A DNA stretch of 64,000 bases, taken from positions 4,491,501 to 4,555,500 of the forward strand of contig NZ_CP096670.1 in the NCBI RefSeq assembly GCF_023238625.1, given 5' to 3'. Below the pieces are notes generated by a model. That model was not told where the DNA came from and did not search any database. It saw only the letters and a list, made by a program, of their open reading frames with translations. The stretch is from Agarivorans sp. TSD2052. GTDB taxonomy: Bacteria; Pseudomonadota; Gammaproteobacteria; Enterobacterales; Celerinatantimonadaceae. Position numbers and translations under genes: made by a program. This document shows positions 47,349 to 56,812 of this stretch, piece after piece; position 1 is the stretch's first letter, and each line of letters starts with the position of its first letter.

Positions 47349-48785
47349 ATGCTAAGACGCACCAAAATAGTTACCACCTTAGGCCCCGCCACCGATCGTG
47401 ATGATGTTCTGGAACAATTAATACTCAGCGGCGCAAATATGGTGCGTCTCAACTTTTCTCATGGCTCTGCAGAAGATCATCTGGCTCGTGCGGCTAAAGT
47501 GCGTGAACTCGCTGCCAAGCATAAACTGCATATTGCTATTCTCGGTGACCTTCAAGGGCCTAAAATTCGCGTTTCTACCTTTAAAGACGGCAAAGTGAAG
47601 CTCAATGTGGGCGATAGCTTTTTGCTAGACAGTGACCTTGGTAAAGGTTTAGGGGATGAAAAACAGGTTGGTTTAGATTACAAACACCTGCCGAACGACG
47701 TAGAGCCTGGCGATACTTTGTTGCTTGATGATGGTCGTATTCAACTAAAAGTGGTGGCCGTAAACGGTAACCAAGTGACCACCGAGGTAACCATTGGTGG
47801 AATACTGTCAAACAACAAAGGCATCAATAAATTAGGTGGCGGGCTTTCAGCTGCCGCTTTAACCGCTAAAGACAAAGCCGACATACTGACTGCAGCTCAA
47901 ATAAAAGTGGATTACCTGGCAGTGTCTTTTCCTAACAGCGGTGAAGACATGCACTATGCGCGTCGACTTACCCAACAAGCTGGCCTTGCCACGAAACTGG
48001 TAGCAAAAGTAGAGCGCGCCGAAACGGTGGCCACCGAAGAAGCGATGATCGACATTATTAAAGCTTCAGATGCGGTGATGGTAGCGCGTGGTGACTTAGG
48101 GGTAGAAATTGGTGACGCCGAGCTGGTTGGCGTACAGAAAACCTTGATTCGCTTAACCCGCAAATATAATCGCGCAGTGATTACTGCCACTCAGATGATG
48201 GAATCGATGATTAGCGCGCCAATGCCTACCCGCGCTGAAGTCATGGATGTTGCCAATGCGGTATTAGATGGCACCGATGCGGTTATGCTTTCAGGTGAAA
48301 CGGCAGCGGGCCAATATCCCATCGAAACAGTACAAGCGATGGCATCGGTATGTGTTGGCGCAGAAAAACAACGCAGCATTAACGTATCAAAATACCGAAT
48401 TAACGATATCTTTGAGAGCATTTCAGAAACGGTAGCCATGAGTACCATGTTTGCGGCTAACCACATGAAAGGCATGAAAGCGATTATCGCCTTAACCGAG
48501 TCGGGCAGTACCCCGCTGCTTATGTCACGCCTAAGTAGTGGCTTGCCTATTTTCTCTATGTCTCGCCATCACACGACATTAAGCCGTTGTGCACTATATA
48601 GAGGGGTGTACCCCATCTATTTTGAAGAGGCCAACGAGGATATTATTTCGGTATCCAATAGCGCGATCAATTTATTGAAAGAACAGGGCTACCTAAATAA
48701 AGGGGATTTGGTGATTTTGACTCACGGTGATGTGTTTGACCAAACCGGCCATACCAATACCAGTAAGATACTTAAGGTAAGTTAA
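47349..48785 (+). CDS. pykA: pyruvate kinase II (AMP-activated type)
   Basis: 478 residues. [19 protein letters not shown] at the start and [18 protein letters not shown] match PykA rather than PykF. Catalytic motifs: NFSHGS, the Lys in AKVERAETV and the [12 protein letters not shown] signature; [10 protein letters not shown] follows. It makes pyruvate and ATP from phosphoenolpyruvate. AAGGACAATTAAT precedes the ATG. Divergent from nadE. Confidence 0.96.
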   Translation: MLRRTKIVTTLGPATDRDDVLEQLILSGANMVRLNFSHGSAEDHLARAAKVRELAAKHKLHIAILGDLQGPKIRVSTFKDGKVKLNVGDSFLLDSDLGKGLGDEKQVGLDYKHLPNDVEPGDTLLLDDGRIQLKVVAVNGNQVTTEVTIGGILSNNKGINKLGGGLSAAALTAKDKADILTAAQIKVDYLAVSFPNSGEDMHYARRLTQQAGLATKLVAKVERAETVATEEAMIDIIKASDAVMVARGDLGVEIGDAELVGVQKTLIRLTRKYNRAVITATQMMESMISAPMPTRAEVMDVANAVLDGTDAVMLSGETAAGQYPIETVQAMASVCVGAEKQRSINVSKYRINDIFESISETVAMSTMFAANHMKGMKAIIALTESGSTPLLMSRLSSGLPIFSMSRHHTTLSRCALYRGVYPIYFEEANEDIISVSNSAINLLKEQGYLNKGDLVILTHGDVFDQTGHTNTSKILKVS

Positions 48786-48795
48786 ACACAGCAAT

Positions 48796-48838
48796 TAGAG
48801 TCACTTATTAATTCAAATTGGTGCCGTAAGTGACTCTA
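48796..48838 (+). other. long inverted repeat after pykA
   Basis: A 12-base-pair stem (TAGAGTCACTTA and its complement) around a 19-base loop, 11 nt after the pykA stop. No T tract follows, so it may stabilise the mRNA end rather than terminate. Confidence 0.45.
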
Positions 48839-48891
48839 TCAAAGGCTACATAAATACCGTTATCGAATCATTAATTAGTTGTAGTAGCTTT

Positions 48892-49599
48892 TTAACGGCG
48901 TAATAAGCCGGCCGTACGGGTACCTTCAACCGGGCGGTTAACAGATAACTTGCGACCTTTTTTTATGCCAGTTTGAAAATCTGGTGTTAACTGACCCATA
49001 GAAGCCTTAATTTTAGCTTTAAACGTTTCTCTATCTAGCTTTTCAAACATCTCATCTAGATAATCATCCATATGCTCATTACGGCCATCTTTAGTTAAAT
49101 CTGGCAGTTTTTCTAGAGCCCCTTCTAACCAACCCGCGGTGTAAGAAGAAACACGTCGAGCGAGGGTGACACTGTCGGTCCCCGAACCCGCAAAACTATT
49201 GCGGAACGACCCAACCTGTTGATTCATTTCTCGGTAAACAATATCAAATGCAAAAGCGGCAAATACTGCCCGCTCCGCTAAACCGACGAATTCAGCGCGC
49301 TTTAAGCCTTTGTGGTTAACCAGCACAGCTTCTACGCCAAACTTAGAGTTAATGCCTCTAATAATGCGTAATATGTTTTCGCTTACACTGGCTGGTAACA
49401 GAGTTTGAGTTGATGTTTTCCCCATCTGAATAAGCTCTATATCAGCTTGGTCTAAACCATGCTTCAGCATTAAACGATGAGCCATGCGAATAGCCTGAGC
49501 AGCCTCATGAACGTTTGAGGAATTACCCAGTTCTAAACACTTTGCAATTTTTTCTAAGGCACGTTCTCGACTCACGTAACTACAACAAGCTCTGTTCAA
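48892..49599 (-). CDS. DUF2786 domain protein
   Basis: 235 residues. The N-terminal DUF2786 segment (RERALEKIAKCLELGNSSNVHEAAQ, then AHRLMLKHGLDQADIELIQMG) is followed by a helical region with AEFVGLAERAVFAAFAFD and a basic C-terminus (GIKKGRKLSVNRPVE). The biochemical role is unknown; phage-encoded relatives exist. Start codon TTG 49599 or GTG 49575, neither with a strong ribosome site. Confidence 0.75.
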   Translation of the reverse strand: MNRACCSYVSRERALEKIAKCLELGNSSNVHEAAQAIRMAHRLMLKHGLDQADIELIQMGKTSTQTLLPASVSENILRIIRGINSKFGVEAVLVNHKGLKRAEFVGLAERAVFAAFAFDIVYREMNQQVGSFRNSFAGSGTDSVTLARRVSSYTAGWLEGALEKLPDLTKDGRNEHMDDYLDEMFEKLDRETFKAKIKASMGQLTPDFQTGIKKGRKLSVNRPVEGTRTAGLLRR

Positions 49600-49672
49600 A
49601 AATGAAGCGCTATTTTACTGACTTTGGCCAAATTTTCCAGTTATAAACCGCGTTGTTGTAATGCTAGTTAAG

Positions 49673-49704
49673 CAAAAGGCTTATCGAAAACGATAAGCCT
49701 TTTG
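49673..49704 (-). terminator. terminator of the MscS gene
   Basis: A 13-base-pair perfect stem (AAAAGGCTTATCG) with a four-base loop. It lies 37 nt after the MscS gene stop, with TTTT within the outer stem. Confidence 0.7.
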
Positions 49705-49740
49705 AATATTCGACAATTAACGGCCAATAACTACAAAAAT

Positions 49741-51435
49741 TTATTTTTCTATTTGCGCTGCTTCTGCCGTTGCCGGATAAAAGTGAACATCGCGCTGCGG
49801 GAAAGGAATCGATATACCATCGCGATCAAAGCGCATTTTCACTTCTCGCGTGATATCCCAGTAAACATCCCAGTAATCATCTGTTTTTACCCATGGGCGC
49901 ACAATAAAATCAACCGATGATTCATTTAGTACATGCAGTTTAACCACTGGCTCAGGACTGTTTAATACAAGAGGGTGATTCACTAACAGCTCCATTAGTA
50001 CCGCCTCGGTTTTCTCAATATCATCGGAATAGCCGATACCAAATATTAGGTCGACACGACGCAATTTTTGAGCAGTAACATTTTTAATCACATCCCCCCA
50101 AATTTTGCTATTGGGAATCACCAAGGTTTGATTATCGATGGTTAAAATAGTGGTTGAAACAAGGTTCATGCTCTTCACCTTACCAAATACACCGCCACCC
50201 ACTTCAACCATGTCTCCCACATCATAAGGACGATAGATAAGAATCATCATACCTGCGGCAAAATTACCTAACGTATCTTGCAAAGCAAAACCGATAATGA
50301 AACCAGCCACACCTAAACCAGCCAAAATAGGCGCCAGAGAAATGCCCACCTGAGCCAAGGCAAACAAAATACCTATGATAATAACCACTCGCGCCACTGA
50401 AGAAATAATCATATCTTTCATTAAAGAAGATAAATTAAGTTTCGATGAATCTAAACTCTTGGTCATCAACTTACGAACTAAACGCGATAAAGAGCGGAAC
50501 AGATAATAAATACCCACCAGCAAAATCAGCTTAAATATCCACTCTCCACCATGATCAACAAAATATTCAGTTAAACGCTCAACCCAACGTTTGGCAATGC
50601 CTCCCAGTATGTTGACATCCAAGACGTCGGTGGTAATTTGGCCACCCAATTTCAGTAGGGTTTGCTGATAGAACGACGAGTCAAAACCTAGTTGAGTCAA
50701 AAAATCTACCGTCAATTTAAAACTAAGCCCCGCGACGGCGAGTCGCTCAGTCACAACTGCGAGTTGATCTTTAAGGGCTTGGTCATCAGGGGTGATTTTG
50801 ATTAGCTTTGCTAACTCTTCACGCTTTTTCCCCACTAAACCTACCATGCCAGAGAATGATTCAGCTCGGCTATAAAGGTGGTTGATTAGGTAATCTTTCT
50901 CCGTATCAACATCAAACCCCAAAGCTTGTTGATTGTTAACTTGCTGCACCATCGCAGAGTAAATAACATCAGAACTAGCAAGATGCTCAGCATACAGCTG
51001 AAAGGCTCCTACGCTATCAGCTTCTTCACTGGCATAGGCTTGGTTAAACAGCAATTGTTTCTTATCAATCGCCTTAACTAACTCTTTATTATTTTTTTCT
51101 ATAATCACTTCAAGCTGAGCTAACACCGTTTGATCAGTAGCTAAGCCCAATGATTTTTGTTCGATAAGGTATTTAGATAGTTGATCTATGGTATCAAACG
51201 CAGAAAGGTGCCTTTCTAATAAACGATAAGATAAGGCTGCCTGCTCGATGCTTGATACTTGATTTTGACTCGCTTGAATTCTCTCTATACGTTGTTGCTG
51301 ACGCTGATATTTGTCCAGCAACATTTGCGCTTGGTCACCACCAGAATCGACCGCATAAGCCGAAAAAATACATGAACAGAACAACAACACAATCAGTTTA
51401 ATCGTGCCTAAGTGTCCAAAACCATCCTTTAGCAT
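49741..51435 (-). CDS. MscS-family mechanosensitive channel with large periplasmic domain
   Basis: 564 residues. A signal peptide (LIVLLFCSCIFSAYAVD) precedes a helical, Gln-rich periplasmic region of about 250 residues. Membrane helices then lead to the MscS pore region (LAPILAGLGVAGFIIGFALQDTLGNFAAG, about 385-413) and the beta domain (YDVGDMVEVGGGVFGKV). It should release solutes on osmotic down-shock. ATG 51435 has GGAGG five bases upstream; TTG 51447 is the longer option. Confidence 0.92.
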   Translation of the reverse strand: MLKDGFGHLGTIKLIVLLFCSCIFSAYAVDSGGDQAQMLLDKYQRQQQRIERIQASQNQVSSIEQAALSYRLLERHLSAFDTIDQLSKYLIEQKSLGLATDQTVLAQLEVIIEKNNKELVKAIDKKQLLFNQAYASEEADSVGAFQLYAEHLASSDVIYSAMVQQVNNQQALGFDVDTEKDYLINHLYSRAESFSGMVGLVGKKREELAKLIKITPDDQALKDQLAVVTERLAVAGLSFKLTVDFLTQLGFDSSFYQQTLLKLGGQITTDVLDVNILGGIAKRWVERLTEYFVDHGGEWIFKLILLVGIYYLFRSLSRLVRKLMTKSLDSSKLNLSSLMKDMIISSVARVVIIIGILFALAQVGISLAPILAGLGVAGFIIGFALQDTLGNFAAGMMILIYRPYDVGDMVEVGGGVFGKVKSMNLVSTTILTIDNQTLVIPNSKIWGDVIKNVTAQKLRRVDLIFGIGYSDDIEKTEAVLMELLVNHPLVLNSPEPVVKLHVLNESSVDFIVRPWVKTDDYWDVYWDITREVKMRFDRDGISIPFPQRDVHFYPATAEAAQIEK

Positions 51436-51672
51436 TACCGCCTCCAATAAGCCTTACTGTTATTTGTTGATTTACACGCTTAACTAATAGCAGCTAACCA
51501 CGCACAACTCTAGCTTTGGCTAGATAAAATCATCTGCCCACTAAAAATTAGCTAGCCTTTATATTTTACTATCAAGTTTAAGCGCTTATACTAACAATTA
51601 GCTCACAATGATGGTGACAAATGAGAAATAACTATAGCCAAGCGTTATTTCAAACAGCAACAAGGACAGTAT

Positions 51673-52500
51673 ATGAAATTCAAGCAAGGGCTTTGCCTCG
51701 CCATATTAACCAGCCTATTTAGTGCCTCTTCAATAGCTGGAGAATGGGTGGTAAAAGCAGGCGGTTTTTGGGCGCAAACTGATTCATCTATCTCAACCAA
51801 GGCTTTCGATAACCAAGATATCGACTTAGACTTTGAAGACACCTTAAACCTTGAAGAAAACCAGTTCTTACCGTTCTTTGAGGTCGGCTATAAATTCAAT
51901 GAACGCCACGCTGTTTATGCTGACTGGCGACGCTTACATCGCGCGGCGGAAACCAAATCCACGTTTGGCTACACACTGCCTAATAATCCCGATAAAGGCA
52001 TTGTAGTAGGCGCTAAAATAAATACCCGTATGGATATTGATATTCTACGAGCAGGCTACGGTTATTCTTTTTACAAAACAGATGCGCTTGAAGTAGGTGG
52101 CTCGCTAGGTTTACACATTATGTTTATTGAGATGGGCTTTAGCGGAGAAATAGCCGGCTGTTTAGACAATAACGGAACCATTACGTGTGATAGCGCCAAT
52201 ACCGATGGAGAAGTGGTGGATGAATCAACCACTGCGCCGCTGCCAGACGTAGGTTTATGGTTAAACTACCATATCTCTGAAGATTGGATCTTTGGCGGTC
52301 ATACTCAATTTTTCTATATAAAAATTGATGGAGCCAGTGGCTATTTAGCCGATTTGAATGCCTCTGTTTCTTATAGTATCAATCCAAACTGGAGTGTTGA
52401 GCTAGGTTATAACTATTACCTAGTAGAAGCAGACTGGAGCGACACAACCCTTAAATACAATTATAAAGGCCCGATGCTTAACGTGGCTTATAAGTTTTAA
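51673..52500 (+). CDS. outer-membrane beta-barrel protein
   Basis: 275 residues. The signal peptide ends near SSIAGEW. The mature part consists of alternating amphipathic strands (LPFFEVGYKFNERHAVYADWRR; WSVELGYNYYLVEADW) and ends in aromatic Phe (LNVAYKF), the BAM recognition pattern. Strand content and size suggest about ten to twelve strands. The function is unknown. AAGGACAGTAT precedes the ATG. Confidence 0.85.
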   Translation: MKFKQGLCLAILTSLFSASSIAGEWVVKAGGFWAQTDSSISTKAFDNQDIDLDFEDTLNLEENQFLPFFEVGYKFNERHAVYADWRRLHRAAETKSTFGYTLPNNPDKGIVVGAKINTRMDIDILRAGYGYSFYKTDALEVGGSLGLHIMFIEMGFSGEIAGCLDNNGTITCDSANTDGEVVDESTTAPLPDVGLWLNYHISEDWIFGGHTQFFYIKIDGASGYLADLNASVSYSINPNWSVELGYNYYLVEADWSDTTLKYNYKGPMLNVAYKF

Positions 52501-52507
52501 GTGGCTG

Positions 52508-52531
52508 GGCCACAAGCTTGAGCTTGTGGCC
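52508..52531. other. hairpin between convergent genes
   Basis: A perfect ten-base-pair stem (GGCCACAAGC and complement) with a TTGA loop between the outer-membrane gene and trpB. No T tract on either side, so the terminator role is uncertain. Confidence 0.5.
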
Positions 52532-52537
52532 TCCCTC

Positions 52538-53761
52538 CTATAGCAAATCGGCAATACCGTATTGCTCACCATAGTTTTCTACCACAAAGTCGATATCTTT
52601 ATCACCTCGACCCGATAGGTTGATTAGCATAGAACCTTTAATGCCTTGCTTGGCTAAGTTAATGGCGTGTGCCACAGCATGAGCAGATTCAATTGCTGGA
52701 ATTATCCCTTCTAAGCGTGATAACTCAAAAAACGCATCGATCGCTTCTTTATCGCTGACCACGCCATATTGCACCCGCCCTAAATCTTTTAAATAGGCGT
52801 GTTGCGGCCCCACCGAAGGATAATCTAAGCCACTGGCTACTGAGTAAACTTGCTGAGGCTCCCCTTGGTCATCTTTTAACATATAAGAGTGGAAGCCATG
52901 CATGGTACCCGGTTCACCTTTAGTTAAAGTAGCCGCATGCTCACCAACTTCATCTAAACTGCGGCCAGCTGGCTCACAACCATGCATTGCAACAGTTTCA
53001 TCTTCTAAAAAGGCACTAAACAAGCCCATGGCATTTGAGCCACCGCCAACACACGCCACTAGGTTATCGGGCAATTTACCGGTCATCTGCTGAAACTGCT
53101 CGCGCGCTTCAATACCGATGATGGACTGAAAATCTCTAACCATCATTGGGAACGGGTGTGGCCCAACGACAGAACCAATGGCATAGAGTTGAGTATGAGG
53201 ATCGGCCATATACGCTTGAAAGGCGCTATCTACAGCTTCTTTAAGAGTTTTTCGACCATGACTTGCAGGGATAACCTTGGCGCCTAGTATGCGCATTCTA
53301 ACCACGTTAGGATGCTCTTTAGCAATATCGACTTCACCCATGTGAATATCACACTCTAAACCCAGTAAGGCAGCAGCAGTGGCCAGTGCCACCCCATGTT
53401 GGCCAGCCCCTGTTTCAGCGATAACTTTAGTTTTCCCCATTTTTTTAGCTAACAGTACTTCGCCTAAACAATGGTTGATTTTGTGAGCACCGGTATGGTT
53501 TAAATCTTCACGTTTTAAGTAAATGTCACAACCATAGGTTTTAGAAAGATTTTCGGCATGAAAAATCGGGCTAGGGCGGCCTACGTATTGTTGGTATAAA
53601 CGCGTTAGCTCCGCGATAAACTCAGGATCTTTGCGGATTTCTTGATAAGACTGAGTAATTTCGTTCATTACTGTTTGCAACTCAGGGGGAATAAAGCTGC
53701 CGCCATACTCACCAAAATATCCATCATTATTCGGCAAAGCATGTTCAAACTGGTTTTTCAT
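52538..53761 (-). CDS. trpB: tryptophan synthase beta chain, stand-alone
   Basis: 407 residues. The PLP lysine is in [15 protein letters not shown] near residue 95; GAGQHGVA near 118 and the phosphate-binding [10 protein letters not shown] near 240 are intact. The beta chain condenses indole with serine. No trpA or other trp gene lies nearby, and the segment [20 protein letters not shown] departs from the usual beta-chain sequence, so this may be a second, alpha-independent paralogue. AGGGATAGATT precedes the ATG. Confidence 0.93.
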   Translation of the reverse strand: MKNQFEHALPNNDGYFGEYGGSFIPPELQTVMNEITQSYQEIRKDPEFIAELTRLYQQYVGRPSPIFHAENLSKTYGCDIYLKREDLNHTGAHKINHCLGEVLLAKKMGKTKVIAETGAGQHGVALATAAALLGLECDIHMGEVDIAKEHPNVVRMRILGAKVIPASHGRKTLKEAVDSAFQAYMADPHTQLYAIGSVVGPHPFPMMVRDFQSIIGIEAREQFQQMTGKLPDNLVACVGGGSNAMGLFSAFLEDETVAMHGCEPAGRSLDEVGEHAATLTKGEPGTMHGFHSYMLKDDQGEPQQVYSVASGLDYPSVGPQHAYLKDLGRVQYGVVSDKEAIDAFFELSRLEGIIPAIESAHAVAHAINLAKQGIKGSMLINLSGRGDKDIDFVVENYGEQYGIADLL

Positions 53762-53870
53762 AATCTATCCCTACAGGCAAAAGCTTATTTATACCTAATA
53801 AAAATAAGGAATTATGTGCGCTAGTTTATAGCTTCAACTTTTGTTTGGTTTGATAAAATAAGCGCTTAAC

Positions 53871-53898
53871 TAAAAAAAGCGACCTAAGGTCGCTTTTT
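53871..53898. terminator. bidirectional terminator after glmU
   Basis: Stem AAGCGACC with GGTCGCTT around TAA, flanked by seven A on one side and five T on the other. It lies 19 nt after the glmU stop. Confidence 0.9.
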
Positions 53899-53916
53899 GC
53901 TTAACTTTCAACCACA

Positions 53917-55278
53917 TTAAGATTTTTTAACGGGTCTCTGCCAACCACTTAGGCTACGTTGTTTAGTGCGTGAAATAGCCAATGTATCCGCTTCTACATT
54001 ACTGGTAATGGTAGAACCTGCACCAACGGTAGCATTTTTACCGACTGTAACAGGTGCAACCAACTGTGTATCGCTGCCAATAAATGCGCCATCTTCAATA
54101 ATGGTTTGAAACTTATTCACACCATCATAGTTACACGTAATGGTACCAGCACCAATATTAACGTATTCACCTACCGTCGTATCGCCTAGGTAACTTAAAT
54201 GCCCCGCTTTAGACCCTTTGCCTAATGTAGACTTTTTCATCTCTACAAAGTTGCCCACATGGGCATCTTGCTCAAGCTTTGCGCCAGGGCGTAGCCGGGC
54301 AAATGGACCCGCAGAAGCATCAGCGGCTAAACTGGCTTGCTCAATAATGCTATTGGCTTTAATGGTTACATTGTCACCAATTTCACAATCAATCAAAATA
54401 CAATTGGCTTCAATGGTTACGTTGTTACCAATGGTAACTTTACCCTTGATGATAGCGTTTATGTCGATGAAACAATCGCTACCAATGCTTAGTTCACCAC
54501 GTAAATCGAAGCGATTAGCATCAGCAAGGCTAAGCCCTTCGCGCAGAAGGCTTTCAGCTTGGGCTTTTTGGTAAGCACGTTCTAAACCATTCAGTTGTAC
54601 ACGGTCGTTAACCCCTTGTACTTCAAAAATTGAGTCAGGTTGAACCGCTTGTACTATATTTCCCTCGTTAGTCGCCATTTCGATAATGTCGGTAACGTAG
54701 TATTCACCCTGAGCATTATCGTTACTCAAGTTAGCTAACCAGCGGTTAAAATCATTGCTATTGGCAACCAACACGCCGGTGTTTACTTCAGTAATAGCCA
54801 GTTGCTCAGCGTTGGCATCTTTATGTTCTACAATGGCGGCAACACTGCCATTTTGTCGAATAATTCGGCCATAACCTGTTGGGTCAGCTTGATCGACTGT
54901 TAATAAACCAATCCCCCCTTCTGGCAACGCTTCAATTAAGCGTTGAATAGTCTGCTCACTAATTAATGGCGTATCACCATATAACATCACTACCGCTTGG
55001 TCAGGCGCAAAATGAGGTGCCGCTTGTTGCATAGCGTGCCCCGTGCCTAGCTGTTCTGCTTGTTCTATCCAATTTAGGCTGGGATCTTGGATTTGCTGTT
55101 GAATCAACTCGCCACCATGACCATAAATTAAATGAACCGCTTCTGGTTTTAGCTTTTTAGCGGTATCGATAACATGTTGCACCATCGGCTTATCGGCTAA
55201 TTTGTGCAGCACCTTAGGCAAAGTTGAACGCATCCTTGTTCCTTTACCGGCAGCTAAAATCACGACACTAAAATTCAT
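53917..55278 (-). CDS. glmU: bifunctional GlcN-1-P acetyltransferase/UDP-GlcNAc pyrophosphorylase
   Basis: 453 residues. The N-terminal Rossmann domain has [18 protein letters not shown] at about 8; the C-terminal left-handed beta-helix runs from about 250 ([19 protein letters not shown]) and includes the acetyltransferase YDGVNKFQT loop. It makes UDP-GlcNAc for peptidoglycan and LPS. It is downstream of the ATP synthase operon, as in many gammaproteobacteria, but with viaA-ravA inserted between. Confidence 0.97.
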   Translation of the reverse strand: MNFSVVILAAGKGTRMRSTLPKVLHKLADKPMVQHVIDTAKKLKPEAVHLIYGHGGELIQQQIQDPSLNWIEQAEQLGTGHAMQQAAPHFAPDQAVVMLYGDTPLISEQTIQRLIEALPEGGIGLLTVDQADPTGYGRIIRQNGSVAAIVEHKDANAEQLAITEVNTGVLVANSNDFNRWLANLSNDNAQGEYYVTDIIEMATNEGNIVQAVQPDSIFEVQGVNDRVQLNGLERAYQKAQAESLLREGLSLADANRFDLRGELSIGSDCFIDINAIIKGKVTIGNNVTIEANCILIDCEIGDNVTIKANSIIEQASLAADASAGPFARLRPGAKLEQDAHVGNFVEMKKSTLGKGSKAGHLSYLGDTTVGEYVNIGAGTITCNYDGVNKFQTIIEDGAFIGSDTQLVAPVTVGKNATVGAGSTITSNVEADTLAISRTKQRSLSGWQRPVKKS

Positions 55279-55369
55279 TTCTTTTCCTTTTTTAAGGCTA
55301 AATATTCCCAGTTAGCCACACCCATTCGATATATCAAACAAGTGTAAGCCAAACGGTACTGCTTTGGAA

Positions 55370-56809
55370 TTAACGTTTAAACAGACGTTGGATGGGTGAA
55401 CGGGTGTAATCCCAGAGATGGTCAAAAATCTCCATTAACTGTGGATTTCCATAGTTGGACAAATTTAAGGCATGAAAGCGATTTTTTTGTGCTTTAAGTT
55501 GTTCAATCTTGGTCAATAAGGCCGCTGGTGGCGCTGGTGCAATAAAATCTGACAACACCACTAAGTCTGCATTTTTATATTTATCATCTAACATTTGCTC
55601 AATCGCTTTCTCCAGCGCTGATGGCATGTCGGTGCCACCATGAAAACTGTAAGCAAGAAAATTGAGTACTTCACGTAAACCATCTTTTTTGGTGAGTTCA
55701 TAGGTAATCAGCTCGGTAGAGAACATAATGACATAACAGTCTCTCTCTTCAGCTAAAGCAATTTGCATCAAACCATAAGCCATCGCTTTGGCACACTTTT
55801 CCGGAAACCCCTCCATCGAACCCGAGCTATCGATGGCAAGAATAAACGGCCCTTTATCTAACATGGTTTGTTCCGCGGCTTTTTTGTAGGTTTTTACTTT
55901 ACGTAACTTACGTTGCTTCCCCTTCATCTGGTAATTCAATAATTGATGATCGACCAGGTGTTTATAGAAAATCACTTCTAGCTCAGGGTAGGCTAAAAAC
56001 ATGGTTTCGTTGGGTAATAATTTGGCGAGATCATCACCTTCATGAATACCAACAATATCGTCGGTAACTTGCTCAAGTTGCTCTTCGACCAGTTGGGTTT
56101 CTTCTACCGGGGTATTACTACTATTGGGGTCAATGACTTGGTCAGCCATTCGGCCTAACTGTTCCGCTATTTTTTGTAGGCCTTTTTGTCCTTTTAAAAA
56201 AACGGCAAACTGTTGTAAGAGATTAACTTCGTTTTTGCTCAGCTTTGCCGCCGCCATATCCCATAAACGGCCTAACTTACTCGAATCACCAGATTCGGTC
56301 ATTTCAGGCATCGCCTTTAAGGTATCTACCCGCTGATAAAGATCGGCCAACAAGGCTTGTTTATGCTGTTTCAATTCATTGAGTTGAGCTTGATTTAGCT
56401 CTTGGGCGATACTTTCAAACCACTGGTTACAAAAGTAACTCTGAAACATTGGGCTATAGCGATGATGCGGGTGAGCGGCTAATTCATTGGCTTTATGGTA
56501 GAAGGCTGAACACACACTTAACTGAATCAGTAAATCATCAACTTGTTGAACAAATGCTGCGCTATCTAACTCAATGGATTGTTGATATAAGGCTATTTCC
56601 TCGGCAAATTTTTCTTCGATAGTCACCTGACCAAGCTGTGAACGAATTTGGCTTTTCCATTTGCTCACTTGGTTTTTCATGGAAGTTTGAATGCCGGGGC
56701 TAGATTCGGCAATCATCATTAACTGAGGGCGCATCATCACTTCACGCACCGCTTCCTCTAGCATGCCAGATTCAGCCAACATAACCCCAAATTGCAGGCT
56801 ATCTAACAT
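55370..56809 (-). CDS. viaA: VWA domain protein ViaA, partner of RavA
   Basis: 479 residues. The C-terminal von Willebrand A domain holds an intact MIDAS (DSSGSM near 327, then GGTDMPSALE and VVLSDFIAP). The N-terminal part is helical. ViaA stimulates the RavA ATPase and associates with respiratory complexes. Its start lies three bases after the ravA stop. Confidence 0.95.
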   Translation of the reverse strand: MLDSLQFGVMLAESGMLEEAVREVMMRPQLMMIAESSPGIQTSMKNQVSKWKSQIRSQLGQVTIEEKFAEEIALYQQSIELDSAAFVQQVDDLLIQLSVCSAFYHKANELAAHPHHRYSPMFQSYFCNQWFESIAQELNQAQLNELKQHKQALLADLYQRVDTLKAMPEMTESGDSSKLGRLWDMAAAKLSKNEVNLLQQFAVFLKGQKGLQKIAEQLGRMADQVIDPNSSNTPVEETQLVEEQLEQVTDDIVGIHEGDDLAKLLPNETMFLAYPELEVIFYKHLVDHQLLNYQMKGKQRKLRKVKTYKKAAEQTMLDKGPFILAIDSSGSMEGFPEKCAKAMAYGLMQIALAEERDCYVIMFSTELITYELTKKDGLREVLNFLAYSFHGGTDMPSALEKAIEQMLDDKYKNADLVVLSDFIAPAPPAALLTKIEQLKAQKNRFHALNLSNYGNPQLMEIFDHLWDYTRSPIQRLFKR

Positions 56810-56812
56810 GAT

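Noticed and set aside
47602-48475. Three antisense frames within pykA
   Set aside because: Shadows of a strongly conserved coding sequence with no ribosome sites.
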